Source of the DNA: Ceratodon purpureus
Taxonomy: Eukaryota; Streptophyta; Bryopsida; Pseudoditrichales; Ditrichaceae
Direction: 5' to 3'
Assembly: GCA_014871385.1 (NCBI GenBank)
Contig: CM026427.1
Coordinates: forward strand, 15,446,930-15,510,929
DNA length: 64,000 nucleotides
Shown here: piece by piece, positions 51,566 through 62,510 of the stretch
How the letters are laid out: the number at the start of each line of letters is the position of its first letter
Position numbering within the stretch: the first letter of the stretch is position 1
Position numbers and translations under genes: made by a program
Notes under the pieces: generated by a model
Told to the model about the DNA's origin: nothing
Database searches by the model: none
The model's input: only the letters and a program-made list of their open reading frames with translations

Positions 51566-53181
51566 ATGGCGATGCAGGCGAGCCTCGGGGCCACCAAGTT
51601 CGTGATTCTCGTCGGGGCGGGTCTGATGGGATCGGTGCTGATTAAGAACAATAAGCTGACGGACTTTGTTGGGGATCTTTCCAAGGTATGTCTGTGTGTC
51701 GTGGGCGAATTCTGCCAGCTCTTGTTCTGCACGGGTTTGTTGCGATTCGGTGTTCGGTTTTGGGGTTTTTTTTGGAAAAAAATTTTGTGACGATTTTGTT
51801 TTTAGGGTTTTGGTTTGCGTGATTTTTTTTTTTTTATCCGTTTTGATTTGGAGTTATAGAAGCGGTCGTGGGAGGATTTGGGATGAGATGATGGCAGTTG
51901 TGTAGAGAGGTTTGAATTGGGTCAGTGAATGATACACACATTCGTTACCTGTTTTTCTGGGGTGATAGTTTTCGCCTTCTCTTTAGAGCTACCTGGACTT
52001 GCGAGGTAATACGTGTGGAGAATGTGGTGTGAGACCCGGAGGATGGACCATGTAGTTTGTTTTTTGTTCTTAGGGCAATTGGTGTAGTGGTCTTTCCATA
52101 CTTCTGGGGTTGAGCTTATTCTCAATTGCAGCATCAAGTGGGTTAGTATATGTGCCGTTGTTTTATGTAGCGATTGTGGTGAATTGGTTTTTGTGAGCAT
52201 CCCTTATTCACCACAGATTTTCCCTGACAGGTATTGTCGAAGCATTTGAAAGACGATGGACATAAAGGGGATGGAGGGGCAAATGATGCGGCTCTTACCT
52301 TACAGGTCCGGCGACTAACGCAAGAGCTTCATAACTTAGCATCATCTTCACGGACAGTGACTGTCGTGCAAACAGGTTCAGGCTCAGGAACTTCGATCAC
52401 GTCATTCATCTTGCCAGCTGCTGTTGTTGGGGGTGTGAGCTACGCTTACATGTGGTGGAAAGGGTGCTCGTTCAGTGATGTAATGTATGTCACGAGGAAA
52501 GGCATGAACAATGCTGTGGCAGGGGTGGGCAAGCAACTAGAGCATGTCTCGGCAGCTCTTGCATCCACAAGGAAGCATATGAATCAAAGGCTGGATACTG
52601 TGAGTAGCAAGCTGGATGACAGTGTTGTGATCACGGGGTTGATTAGGGATCAGGTCGAAGAAGTGAAAGGCTCAGTTGGGAGAAGCATTTACGAAATTGA
52701 GAACGTGAACCGCAAAATGGAAGGGTTGGGCTTGAAGATTGATGAGGTCCAGGAGAGTCAGAACTTCGCCAACCAGGGTATTTTCCTGTTGATTGAGTGG
52801 GTGCATCGCCTAAATCTCGCGGGTCCTGCTCAGAATCCTGAGCTTGCACAGAGCTTCAACTCATGGTATTTGAAAGCGAACAACCTGGAAAGATCCACAT
52901 CGTCTCCAGCTGCTATTACCCCTCCAGGCTTGAAGCAGTTTTTCTCTCAGGCTTTGGAGCCTCCACCCTTGGCGCCGTCCAATAGTGCGGAGAGGACGCC
53001 TTTGAGGAATACTGGAGAGTCGAGACCAGCTGGCCTGAACTTGCCCAGCCCCACTCTAGGATTGCAACACAGCAACTCCACTCCGACAAGGACTGTGTCT
53101 GCATCGATGGTACAGAGGTCTACTTTCAGTCGGTGGTCTTCTGGTCTTTCTGGATTTTCTGGAAATACAGGAATGTCCTGA
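51566..53181 (+). CDS. DUF1664 membrane-anchored coiled-coil protein
   Basis: Function unknown; plant-specific DUF1664 family. Two exons (51566-51685, 52231-53181) join in phase to 356 residues, starting at MAMQASLGATKF as in relatives. Two hydrophobic segments are present, residues about 10-25 (FVILVGAGLMGSVLI) and about 90-110 (ILPAAVVGGVSYAYMWW), the latter followed by WKG and VMYVTRKGMNNAV. After them is a long heptad-rich region (KQLEHVSAALASTRKHMNQR; DTVSSKLDD; EIENVNRKMEGLGLKI) and a Ser/Pro/Thr-rich tail. Topology suggests an organelle or endomembrane anchor with a coiled-coil domain. The upstream in-frame TTG at 51521 is not a start. Confidence 0.85.
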
Positions 53182-54149
53182 TATACTACACAGTTTGAGG
53201 TGATGTATATCTCGAACTTTAGATCAAAGATTCTTTTTCCCGTGACTCCAGATTTTGCAGGATAGTTATGGCTCTTTCTCTTTTTTCTGCTTTCTGGTTC
53301 ATAACAGAAACTAAAAAGAAACAATTACATAGGTTAGCCAGATAGAAGACAGTGTTTTTGACGGATCCAATCACCCTTTCTGGCTAATGTTCATAGAGAA
53401 CCCGAAAGTAGATGCCATGCTCCTTGGTGCATGCAGTGCTTACATACCAGATATAGGTTAGGCTCCTTTTATCTGATTGCTGAGTTTTTCCTAAGTAGCA
53501 TCGATAGAACGATATTAATTGAAACAAGTGTGACCATCATGCTCCCCGCAGGACATCTGGGAGTTTTGACCTTCTCGTGCAGTGCCTCTACACTCATAGG
53601 ATTGAGTTTTGTAGTATGTACAATTACGAAGTTGTGAAAAGTTCATGTTGCAGTTTCTGGATCTGCACAGTACGCTTCACTTTGTATTAACCATGCGGCG
53701 AGTGCCTGAACTGCTGATTCTGAGTTTGGACTGCCGCTGTGATATGAATGATGAACAATAAACTGGTCAATATATGATGTAAATCAAGTTAACAAGGGAT
53801 CTCCGCATCATTCTATCTGGGGAGCCACACCAGCTTGCAGTGGGTGCTCTTTCCATGATTATGCGTTTTTGTGTCCATAACTGAAAAAATAACATTAATA
53901 AGTTTTTTCTCTATAAAAATTCAAAATTGATGGTAGGAGACAACTAAAATCACCTAGAATATGTAAGCTAGCGCTGTGTGATGTGTACGCACAAAGCTTA
54001 AGTTTACGCGTATCAAACTTGCTGCAATTGTTGGTCCATTTCAATAGTTTCTTCGCTCAGTTGAGGGTAGTGCTGCCATAAATTCAGGATTGCATAAGAA
54101 ACTTAAACTCTTCTGCTCCGTCTTCCTCATCTGTTTGCGAGTTTCGCCC
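53182..54149. other. 3' flank of DUF1664 gene
   Basis: Probable 3' UTR up to about 53.8 kb; nothing else recognised. Confidence 0.35.
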
Positions 54150-54542
54150 CTAAGGTATACACACCCATGATCGATAATGCACCCATGACTGATATGTAGG
54201 CTTCCCATGACAGATAAGTAGCTGAAAATTTGTTGAACAGTAGATTTAGGATGCATCCTCCGATAGAATGCCTCTATGAGTGACGGAAATAAGTAGTCAT
54301 ATGTTTGTTCACTACTCTTGTTGTTGTCGGTCATGGGTAAACCTACATGTTAGTCATGGGTTTGGGCCACTTTTGAACAAAATATTTTGTAGTAATTTTA
54401 ATTTTACTCAATTAATTTTGAAAAAATGCTCATTCTTCATGAACCTTATGATACTACGTACAAAAAATCACTCTTTATTGAAAATCCAAGATTTACTATG
54501 TTGAAATGCTTAAGTTATCGGTCATAGGAGTGTATACCTTAG
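54150..54542. mobile_element. MITE-like element with CTAAGGTA-type inverted ends (copy 2)
   Basis: Left end CTAAGGTATACACACCCATG..CGATAA, right end read inward CTAAGGTATACACTCCTATG..CGATAA: imperfect terminal inverted repeats of about 30 bp around a 393-bp AT-rich element. The middle (ACCTACATGTTAGTCATGGG) matches the middle of the 395-bp element at 421-815. No coding capacity and no clear target duplication. Confidence 0.55.
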
Positions 54543-55074
54543 TTGTGGCGCATTTGCAGGTACTAGTCTTCTTCAGTCAAGCTTTTATCTTTTATTGTGA
54601 AACTTAAAATTAATTTAAGAAAATCAGATTTTAAAAAAATTAAATTAAATCATTTTGTAAATACAACGTCTTAGTTAGCTACATTGTAAAAATAAAATAA
54701 AATTATATATTTATAAAAATAATTTTAATTTTGACTTTTAGCAATGAATCTAAAGTAAAAGTAAAAGTAAAAGATTGAATAATTTAAAATTATATATCAT
54801 TTGTAATTTATCTGACTCATTGAGTTATATATATTCATTCAATTCAAAGAAATCAAACTTTGAGGATATAAAGGTTATAATTATTTTGGTTACTGATTTT
54901 TTTTTAATAGGTTGCTTTTCCATTTGTTTAATTTGTCTTTATATTATTTTATACTATCTTTAATATGCATCATTTATATTTGAAATACCCCTTGTTATTA
55001 TCTAATAATTTTTATATTACAATTTTGACTAAAAATCATTTGTTTTGTATTACGTTGCAGGAAAATTTACAACA
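54543..55074. other. AT-rich 5' flank of ALG7-like gene
   Basis: Strongly AT-rich; AAAGTAAAAGTAAAAGTAAA microrepeat near 54755. It ends in TACGTTGCAG at 55060, a good splice acceptor 14 bases before the ATG, so a 5' UTR intron may occupy this stretch. Confidence 0.4.
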
Positions 55075-56139
55075 ATGGCTGGAAGTATGATTGTTACAAC
55101 ATTGATGACAGTCCCAAACTATCTTTTATTGACTTTTCTCCCTTTTGTTATAACAATTGTTTTCATTCCTATTGTTGCAAAAATACATCTACATTTCAAC
55201 ATAATTGGATATGATATTAACAAGAAAGGCCTCCCTTCTGGAAAAATCAAAGTACCTGAAGCACTTGGTATAGTTCCTGCTCTAGTCTACATGGCTATTA
55301 CTATTATATTCCACTATACCTTTGATGGAACACCAAATTCGTGGCAATTCTATTCTGGAATTTTTGCAATCGGATTTGCAATAATTATGGGATACATTGA
55401 CGACATTTATGAACTACGATGGAAGGCGAAGATATTTTTGTCAACATTTCCTGCTCTAGTATCCGCATCTATGTACAATGGAGGTTCTACAATTCTTATT
55501 CCCAGTTTATTACAACAAATATTGGGTATAGCAATATTGAATTTGGGATTCCTATACAAAATATGTTTGTTCCTACTTACCATGTTCTTTTCAAACTCCA
55601 TCAACATTCTCGCGGGCATCAATGGATTGGAAGTTGGACAAACATTAGTCATTACAATGGCCGTGATAGTAGATGGCATAATTCAAATCATGTGGTTCAA
55701 TTCCATGGAATATGTTTCTTCTATTTTCATGATGCTACCACTCTTTGGGGCATCTCTTGGTCTTTTGGTTTACAACCGATATCCATCCAAAGTATTTGTG
55801 GGCGATACATACCCATACTGTGCAGGAACAGTTTTAGCAATATCTGCTATCCAGGGCCATTATTGTGAAACATTGATATTTTTCTTCTCTCCTCAACTCT
55901 TTAACTTCATTTATTCTTTACCACAACTCTTCAAGATTGTACCTTGTCCGCGACATAGACTTCCCAAATTTGATAAAAGCACAGGCTTATTAACTGGTAG
56001 TGAAGATATGAATCTAGTAAATTTAGTGTTACGACTAGTAGGACCTTGTACAGAGAAAAACCTCACCAACATCATTTCATTGCTCCAAGCCTTATGTTGC
56101 ATATTGACACTTATTGTCAAATATGTCCTATTAGAATAA
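55075..56139 (+). CDS. ALG7: UDP-GlcNAc:dolichyl-phosphate GlcNAc-1-phosphate transferase, single exon
   Basis: Catalyses the first, tunicamycin-sensitive step of dolichol-linked oligosaccharide assembly for N-glycosylation, in the ER membrane. One uninterrupted exon, 354 residues, about 10 hydrophobic segments. Conserved signatures in order: GYDINKKG and KVPEALGIVPAL (N-terminal loop), MGYIDDIYELRWKAKI (Asp-Asp pair), NSINILAGINGLEVGQ, YPSKVFVGDTYPYCAGT (GDT loop with essential Asp), and IVPCPRHRLPKFDKSTG (CPRHR loop). All motifs are intact, so activity is plausible. It is slightly shorter than animal DPAGT1 (about 400), mainly in the CPRHR-to-C-terminus loop. Codon use is much more A/T-rich than its neighbours, and the lack of introns contrasts with the many-exon genes around it: a retrogene or a compositionally distinct origin are both possible. 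Confidence 0.9.
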   Translation: MAGSMIVTTLMTVPNYLLLTFLPFVITIVFIPIVAKIHLHFNIIGYDINKKGLPSGKIKVPEALGIVPALVYMAITIIFHYTFDGTPNSWQFYSGIFAIGFAIIMGYIDDIYELRWKAKIFLSTFPALVSASMYNGGSTILIPSLLQQILGIAILNLGFLYKICLFLLTMFFSNSINILAGINGLEVGQTLVITMAVIVDGIIQIMWFNSMEYVSSIFMMLPLFGASLGLLVYNRYPSKVFVGDTYPYCAGTVLAISAIQGHYCETLIFFFSPQLFNFIYSLPQLFKIVPCPRHRLPKFDKSTGLLTGSEDMNLVNLVLRLVGPCTEKNLTNIISLLQALCCILTLIVKYVLLE

Positions 56140-56449
56140 AATTTCTTAATTTATTTTCATCCACCCAAAAGATAGATGAAATGATTTTCTCAATGAAATT
56201 GTACAGTAAACTTGAAATTAGCAATACAATTGATCTTATGAGATAATGATGCTCCTCTCCTATGATCTGACGTAGCAGGCAGGATTTATCCTGTCAAATG
56301 CAATATGGAACCCAGTTTTAGTAACTTTTCCAAGTTCTTGAGGTCCCCTTGGATGAAGTTTCAATTTCGAAGGAATCATCCAATTATTATTTCTAAAATT
56401 AGTGTTTAATATTCTGGAATAATTATGGAGTGCAACACGTGCATTTCAT
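56140..56449. other. Short spacer between ALG7 and tRNA
   Basis: AT-rich ALG7 3' flank; nothing else seen. Confidence 0.4.
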
Positions 56450-56522
56450 GCTCCCGTGGCCTAATGGATAAGGCATCTGACTTCTAATCAGGGGATTGTG
56501 GGTTCGAGTCCCACCGGGAGTG
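56450..56522 (+). tRNA. tRNA-Arg (anticodon UCU)
   Basis: A 73-base cloverleaf: acceptor GCTCCCG pairs with CGGGAGT (one G-U), D arm GCCTAATGGATAAGGC, anticodon arm TCTGA-CTTCTAA-TCAGG with anticodon TCT, T arm GTGGG-TTCGAGT-CCCAC, discriminator G. No intron, no encoded CCA, and a T6 run right after (56525-56530) acts as RNA polymerase III terminator. Internal A box (TGGCCTAATGG) and B box (GGTTCGAGTCC) are intact. Nuclear plant tRNA-Arg type. Confidence 0.95.
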
Positions 56523-56730
56523 CTTTTTTGATGGTTCTCACTAATTGCAACTGTGCTCGCCAGAAACTATGTGTTAAACTGGTAGTTTCGAACTGAAACA
56601 TGGTGGTCCTCGTCCTTCTCGAAACGAGGATGATAGCCGTTTCTAGGATTGGCGAGTTAATGCTAAGAGTATGATAGATCATAGCTGTGGGGATTTGACG
56701 CAAGAATGTCATGTGCAGGAAATAATAATA

Positions 56731-56951
56731 CTCCCCCTCCGTCTCACTAAAAGACCATTGTTTGGTCAAAAAATCTGTCTCGAAATAAGATCGTTGTTTC
56801 TAAATTTGGCCTACATGTTTCTAAATTTGGCCTACATGTTTCTAAATTTGGCCTACATGTTTCTAAATTTGGCCTACATGTTTCTAAATTTAGAATTACA
56901 CTTAAATATGATATTATTAGCAACCCAAGGTCTTTAGTGAGACGGAGGGAT
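56731..56951. mobile_element. Stowaway-like MITE, 221 bp
   Basis: The ends read CTCCCCCTCCGTCTCACTAA on the left and, inward, ATCCCTCCGTCTCACTAAAG on the right, each flanked by TA. The CTCCCTCCGT tip with a TA target is the Tc1/mariner Stowaway signature. About 22 bp of inverted repeat can be paired. The interior contains four to five copies of a 21-bp tandem repeat. Confidence 0.8.
56796..56890. repeat. 21-bp tandem repeat inside the MITE
   Basis: A 21-bp unit (TTTCTAAATTTGGCCTACAT plus G) is repeated identically four times and begins a fifth time before diverging (TTTCTAAATTTAGAATT). Identity between copies points to recent expansion within the element. The plus frame would read NLAYMFL repeats, but nothing supports translation. 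Confidence 0.9.
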
Positions 56952-57969
56952 TATTATGTCTGAAAGCGTCTGTCCAAGCATGTCGTGTACTCCGTCCTGC
57001 AAATTATCTTCAGGGTTTCCCAAGTGCGACTAACGCTTGAGTGCTTCACTAGTAGAATATGTGGTTTTTTCTCTCCATTGTCGTAGTCCTTTTCCATTAT
57101 TTTTCCACGGAGAGTAGAAAGGTACCAAGCCATTCCGAGGGCCCGTTCTTTTCGACCAATCGGTGTAGTTCCCGCTCCGTGTCTCTCATCGTCTCTCGTC
57201 TCGTAGCGTTTCCTGGTATCAGGAGGCTTACTTTCACCTCCTTCACCATACCGTGGATTTACTGAGAGGAGGATAATGAGCTCTGCGACAAAATTCTGTA
57301 GCACATTTATCCTGGTCGGGTAAACAGTACTCGCCCCTTTCCCGCTCCAGCAGGCCCTTACTCTAACTCCGTAAATCCTCTACTTCATATTCTCGGAACT
57401 CTTCCGAGACTAATATTTTTACTCATCCCTCAACACATACTCATCTTCTCTACGGTCCTCCTACTCCGGATGCTTCTTCTACGGGCAGCGGTTCATTCAC
57501 GTCTGGTTCCCCCATTGACAGGGCAGCCCGTATACGCAGACGTCACTTTCTACGGAAATCACATACTGCACGAACAATCACATTTCCCTCTACCATACAC
57601 AGAGCTGCATACTTCAAACACAATACTGAAGAGGAATCGAAATTTATAACCCACTGCTGCGAAATTTGAACAAGCAAAAATGGCTCCGTTTAAAACCCCA
57701 CTGATGGTGACATGGAGACACCGCAGAAGTTTGTGGGCCAGTGGATAGTTTTAGGTCACTTCCCTGTACTAAGCTAAAACATGCTACATCCGATACTCTA
57801 CTGTAAGTCCTAACTGAATGCAAATGTCAACATTCAGTTACAGAGTAACTTAAAAAAGAAGGCATTCCTGAGTAGTTACATTCTACGTCTACTGCGGTTG
57901 AAATGATGTTGCTACTCTGTACACTTGTTCCTCTGAACGTTCTCTCTTACTTCGATGGACCCCCTACAT
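56952..57969. other. Intergenic, 3' flank of the orphan gene
   Basis: No gene recognised. Minus-strand frame 56954-57304 (basic, KRYETRDDERHG) lacks splice or family support. The right part is the probable 3' UTR of the gene ending at 57970. Confidence 0.35.
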
Positions 57970-60277
57970 TCACAGCTGTCGGTGACGGTCGTCTATCACA
58001 AAAGGGAAATCACAATTTGCATCGCTGCATTTGCAATCCAGCCCCGCCAACTGAAATGCCGACTCCTCGGTGATGTCTGGGCTCGTCAAGTGCCGAAATA
58101 AAGTCCTTGCGCGTCCAGTAGGACTCTCCACCCACACGCACATGATCCTCTCCAGAGTTATGATGTCGTCCTCTAACAGGCGGATATCGTTACGGGTGTT
58201 ACGGCTTCTGTTCGTCACCCTGGTCAGCGATTCAACTTCCGCTTCGACCTTCTTCCGGAGGTCCTCCACTTCGTCTACCGGGGAGTCCTCTTCGTATTCG
58301 CCCGATGTCGCAGTTGTATGGAAGTGTCTCCTGACTGCCCTCGCTAACTCGTACTCCTTCAAATCCTTCTCCACTTCAAGCTCCTGCATCTCCAACTTCC
58401 CCACGTCTACTTCTAATTCTCCGTAGAGTTTGACGAGGAGCTCCATCTTCTCAGCGTGAACCAGCATACCCCGTTTAATTTTGAGAGACACGTATTGGCG
58501 GCATGCTTGGACCGAAAGACCCTCCATGAAGACACATTCGGGTCCTGCACAAGCAAGACCAGAATTCAATCTCTATTTATCAATCCCTGTCTTTGTAGTT
58601 CCGATTTTGTGCATCTAGAACTCTATCAGCACAATGGCAAATACGATGTTCACAATACAAGGAACTTGAAGAAGCCATGGCCAATTTCAAGCCTTACCTG
58701 TGATTTTCTCGTCATCAGTAGAAACAGGGGTTCTGATCGTCGACCCTGTCAATGTCTTGCTCAGAAACGCTCTCTTCCACGCTGCCTCCGTGATGAACGC
58801 CACATGTCTTGCCACACCTGCTTCCGCTCCTTCCTTTTTTGGGCGATCATTATGCGCACATGGACTATCCATTGAAGGTGCATCGTTGTTCAATTCTGAC
58901 GCATGGGAGCCTGAGGCTATGTTGTCCTGGGGCGTCTCCGTCTTCACAACGACATTTGTGGGAATCGTGTGTACTGCAAAATATCAAATTGCCGCATCAG
59001 ATAAAGCGCGAATCAGATAGTGACCAAAAACATCTACTATAATCAGAGTATGTTACATCGAAAATAATTCACCGTGATCATATGACAAGAGGACACGGAA
59101 AACACCCACCTGGGCTTGCGCTTCCGGGGCTGTTGAGTTTTTCCTCGACCTTCACCGGCTCGAACCAAAGTTTCCGTCGTTTCATCCCGCATGTGCACTT
59201 CCCATGACGGTCCTCCACTGTTTCGTCTACTTCCTTCGGTGCTTCCGGGTTCTCATCGAGAATGCTCTCCGTAGCTGCCACGAAAAGTGATACATGTCAG
59301 AATGTACAGGAGGGATTACAACAAGGATTGCAATGCGTACATTGCCCCCACACACCATAGCCTACTACTCACATGTTTTCAATTACTTACCCTCCACTCT
59401 TTCTATGTACTATCTTTAATTCAGACAGAAAACAGGAGGTATACATGCGCGGTGTCTCCCAAATGTTACCTTGATTTCCCCTTGCCATCGGTACTCCACT
59501 CTCCCGCGCAGCACCACCGTCTTTGGCGACACTTGCATTGGGACCGAGTCGCACAACTCTATTCCCATCCGATGGGTCGGCCTTGAAGACGACATTGACA
59601 TCCCAGTCCAGCGGGCTACCCTCCTCATCGCCCGACTCGGATGCGGCTTCATTTTTCGGCCACATCTCCGGGCTTGTCTTCGTTCGCAGAGCCTCCATCG
59701 AAACGAACTCAAATACATCTCCCTTGCGTGTCAACTGTGAGGGTTGCTGGGCCTTTGCGAGAAGATGCGCTGTGTCCCCCGTCCCTCTGTGGGTCATTTT
59801 CCTGGCATAACCCGCCCAATTGATCGGATATCCTTTTTTCTCCGCGAGCAGGCCACGCCCAAAGTGGTACGGGATTGCGTCCGAGGCTCCGATGGGTCGC
59901 TGGAAACAACGTTGGTAGAGGAAACGGATTCGACGTACCATCCTGGGGGACACTCTCCTCTTGTAACGCCCGCCGTTGTGGTAGTTCTTCTGTCCCCAGA
60001 ATTGAACATACTCTTCCCGAGAGCAATGTTCGTCTCCGAGATTTGTCCCCGGGATGAAGCCGTAGCTGTTGAGACCCTCCTTCTCCGCAAACCACCATAT
60101 GGACCCGACGCTGCGATCTTCCGGGGGCTCCGCCAGTGCTGCGGTGAGAATCCTCCGCTGGGACCCCGTCCTCCGCGTGTTCTCCATCGGCAGTCCAAAG
60201 GTACGATCCTCCGGGCCCTCCGCAACTGCTGTCGCGACAGTTTTCTGCTCCAGGGTCATTCTCCGCGTGGTCACCAT
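57970..60277 (-). CDS. Unrecognised multi-exon gene, 607-residue protein
   Basis: I do not recognise this family. Four coding exons (59470-60277, 59110-59274, 58698-58973, 57970-58544) have consensus splice sites and join in phase to 607 residues, start ATG at 60277. N-terminus: a duplicated motif, TRRMTLEQKTVATAVAEGPE then TRRTGSQRRILTAALAEPPE, each followed by DRxxG. Next a tryptophan/tyrosine-rich block (SIWWFAEKEGLNSYGFIPG, EYVQFWGQKNYHNGGRYKRR, RMVRRIRFLYQRCFQRPIG, YPINWAGYARKMTHRG), which could be a nucleic-acid or protein-binding domain. An acidic middle has KCTCGMKRRKLWF; the C-terminal 190 residues include heptad-like helices (ELEVDVGKLEMQELEVEKDL; EDLRKKVEAEVESLTRV) and a Cys cluster CKCSDANCDF near the end. 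An upstream leader exon (60607 to about 60735) and TATA box fit the same strand. It may be a lineage-specific gene or a domesticated transposon protein; nothing decides. Confidence 0.65.
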
Positions 60278-60735
60278 AGCCGGTCCCGTTTCCGAAGGGC
60301 AGATGTCAATTCGGGTCCAGAACAGGTGCAAAACACACGACAACCTGTGGCAACGACAGATAGCAAATGCACAGTAAGGAATCGACTTCACAAGCAAACA
60401 TGAAGACAACCCACCCACAATTATGCGACAACCTGCTTCAATCAAACAAGGCTACCCTCAAAACGATGTTCCTCCTAATCCAGTACCTCACTACCCTGAC
60501 AATGTAGGGAAATCAGAGAGCGCTACAACTCACTGGAATACCGGACCTAAACCCCTACAATTCTCTACTTCCGGAGCTCTCTCGAAGTATCGCCATAGAC
60601 ACTCACCTCAATGCACAAAGTCCTAAACGCTCTCCAACGACAGTAGAGCTCGACTACACTCGTGTCGGGCAGGATCACATGGTGCACATGAACAGAACTC
60701 AGAAACGTATTTCTCGGAATTGCTGAGGAAAACAG
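60278..60735 (-). other. Probable 5' UTR exons and intron of the orphan gene
   Basis: A strong donor GAG|GTGAGT at 60606 ends an exon-like stretch starting near 60735, and an acceptor TGCCACAG at 60345 opens the exon that contains the ATG at 60277. The joined frame is closed upstream of the ATG (AATTGA), so I read it as leader rather than coding. Confidence 0.45.
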
Positions 60736-60761
60736 GCTCCTCTCCTTTCCAGGATGTGTCT

Positions 60762-60768
60762 TATATAC
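60762..60768 (-). promoter_or_regulatory. TATA box of the orphan gene
   Basis: The minus strand reads GAGTATATAAGACAC, a consensus TATA box about 30 bp upstream of the inferred leader start and 485 bp upstream of the ATG. Confidence 0.45.
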
Positions 60769-60882
60769 TCTACCAGGGAGCGTGATGGGGGAGCACTCGA
60801 TGATGGAGCCGCCACATGCTGTCACAAGCTCTCCCAGCAGCGCACCACCACCTGGGTGGAGACCCATTTCCTGAGTTATCAT

Positions 60883-62510
60883 ATCCGTTGCCGTTTACAT
60901 CATTGCATGCGCCATTGCTATGTCGAGGTCATATCACATCGGTGGCCTGCCTGGACATGAAATCTCCCAACGTCTCCCATCTGAGAAGACCCGCACTATA
61001 ATGGTTCTGAGCAGTGGGTAACACGTCCTCGTCCAGTCAGTTCATGTTGGGTAAATCACCGAGTAACATACATCACTTCACATCATATGGTCATAGTGAA
61101 AAGCATCATGGCCCATGTTTCCTACTCAGATGATTAGACCCTTCCCCACCCAATTCCACTATGTCCTTTCAAAAATCGCCTTTGCGCATACCGTGATGAA
61201 CCACGAAGTATATGACTGTCACACATTGTTTCCATTTCACACCCAGAGTATATCTCCCAAGTGATAGTAGTGTCCGACCAAACCATAACCTGCACTACGG
61301 GTTTGATGGACAGTAGCACGTCCCCTGGGCCATAATTACTCTGCATTGTTTGGCTAAACTTCAGGTAATACATGGGCGTGATAAGGTGACAGAGGCATCG
61401 AAATCTGCTACGAATCTAAGACATACCGACTAACCATAATTACAATGACATTGCTGAAGCGAGGTATCATCCACACCCTGCCAAAGTAGGAAGACATTTC
61501 TACCTTTCATTCATTACAAAAAAACGATACAAAAAGTTGACCCGTACTAGATACCGGGTACGGATTCAAAACAGTACCTGATTGTACTTTCGAGATCCAG
61601 GTAAGTTCCATTCCTCTTCAAGGTGCACATCCACAGAAGTGTTGAGCCATGTACACCTCGATTCCATCATAGTACTAACAGAATCTGAAACTTATTAACA
61701 TGGTATACATGTACAAAAACTCAGAGTCAACCGTATCAATGTTTATGAATCTTGAAAATTAACATTTAGAACACTTGAAATTAATCCTGATTGTAAATTA
61801 ATATTTTATCATAAATAAGACCCTTTTCACAGCGATTACAGATGAATGAAATTCGGTTAACCATAATTCTTTAAACCGTTCTGCCATTCCCAGGGGGACT
61901 TATCATTTACAAAAACAGATATGATTAATTAAAACACAAAGCGGTATTTAACATAAAATAGGACAGTCATTAATTACTCTAGTGCATTAAAATTTTAATA
62001 GACAAATCTTAATAAATAAATAAATGTCAGACTGTTTAGCTCACCCAAAAATGTAGGTACTCAAGGGAATTTTCGAATGCCTTCCGCCGACGTGACTGTG
62101 CGTCAGTCGTTTTGGGCTTCCACGAAGTAGGTCAAGCCAGTACCTGATACAGTACTCAGCACGAAATGTTAGTACACAGGATCGTAATAGAAGTCGTATA
62201 TACCTACCAACTCAGAGTCATAACACACCTACTGCAATTAAAAGCTCCGAACACCCTTCTGGTAGCAGACACATCAAACCTATCATAGAGTTCCCAGTTT
62301 AAACACATGATCCACACCACTTTCTATACCATTTCCGGGTGATATACTTCATTCCAAAATAACTCTTAATATTACCTTGAGTATACAAATTTTAGGGGAA
62401 TTTTCTGCATACTACATCTGTGAGTATTTCCATTCTAATTGCGCTGGGCATGTGCACGAGATCTGCCGGTATGAACCAACAAACCAGGGAGCATCTGTTG
62501 CATCAAGACA
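60883..62510. other. Intergenic, no gene recognised
   Basis: Short frames only (for example minus 61134-61373 with GDVLLSIKPVVQVMVWSD, unsupported). 61.7-62.05 kb is AT-rich. No repeat array or RNA gene seen. Confidence 0.35.

Noticed and set aside
51091-51645. 184-codon plus frame and 137-codon minus frame
   Set aside because: Overlap each other in a GC-rich 5' region and overlap the start of the DUF1664 gene; no family or splice support.
55045-55074. Upstream extension of the ALG7 frame
   Set aside because: Begins with TTG and crosses a strong splice acceptor; the ATG at 55075 fits the family N-terminus better.
59744-60403. 219-codon plus-strand frame
   Set aside because: Antisense shadow of the orphan gene's first coding exon, which has consistent splicing on the minus strand.
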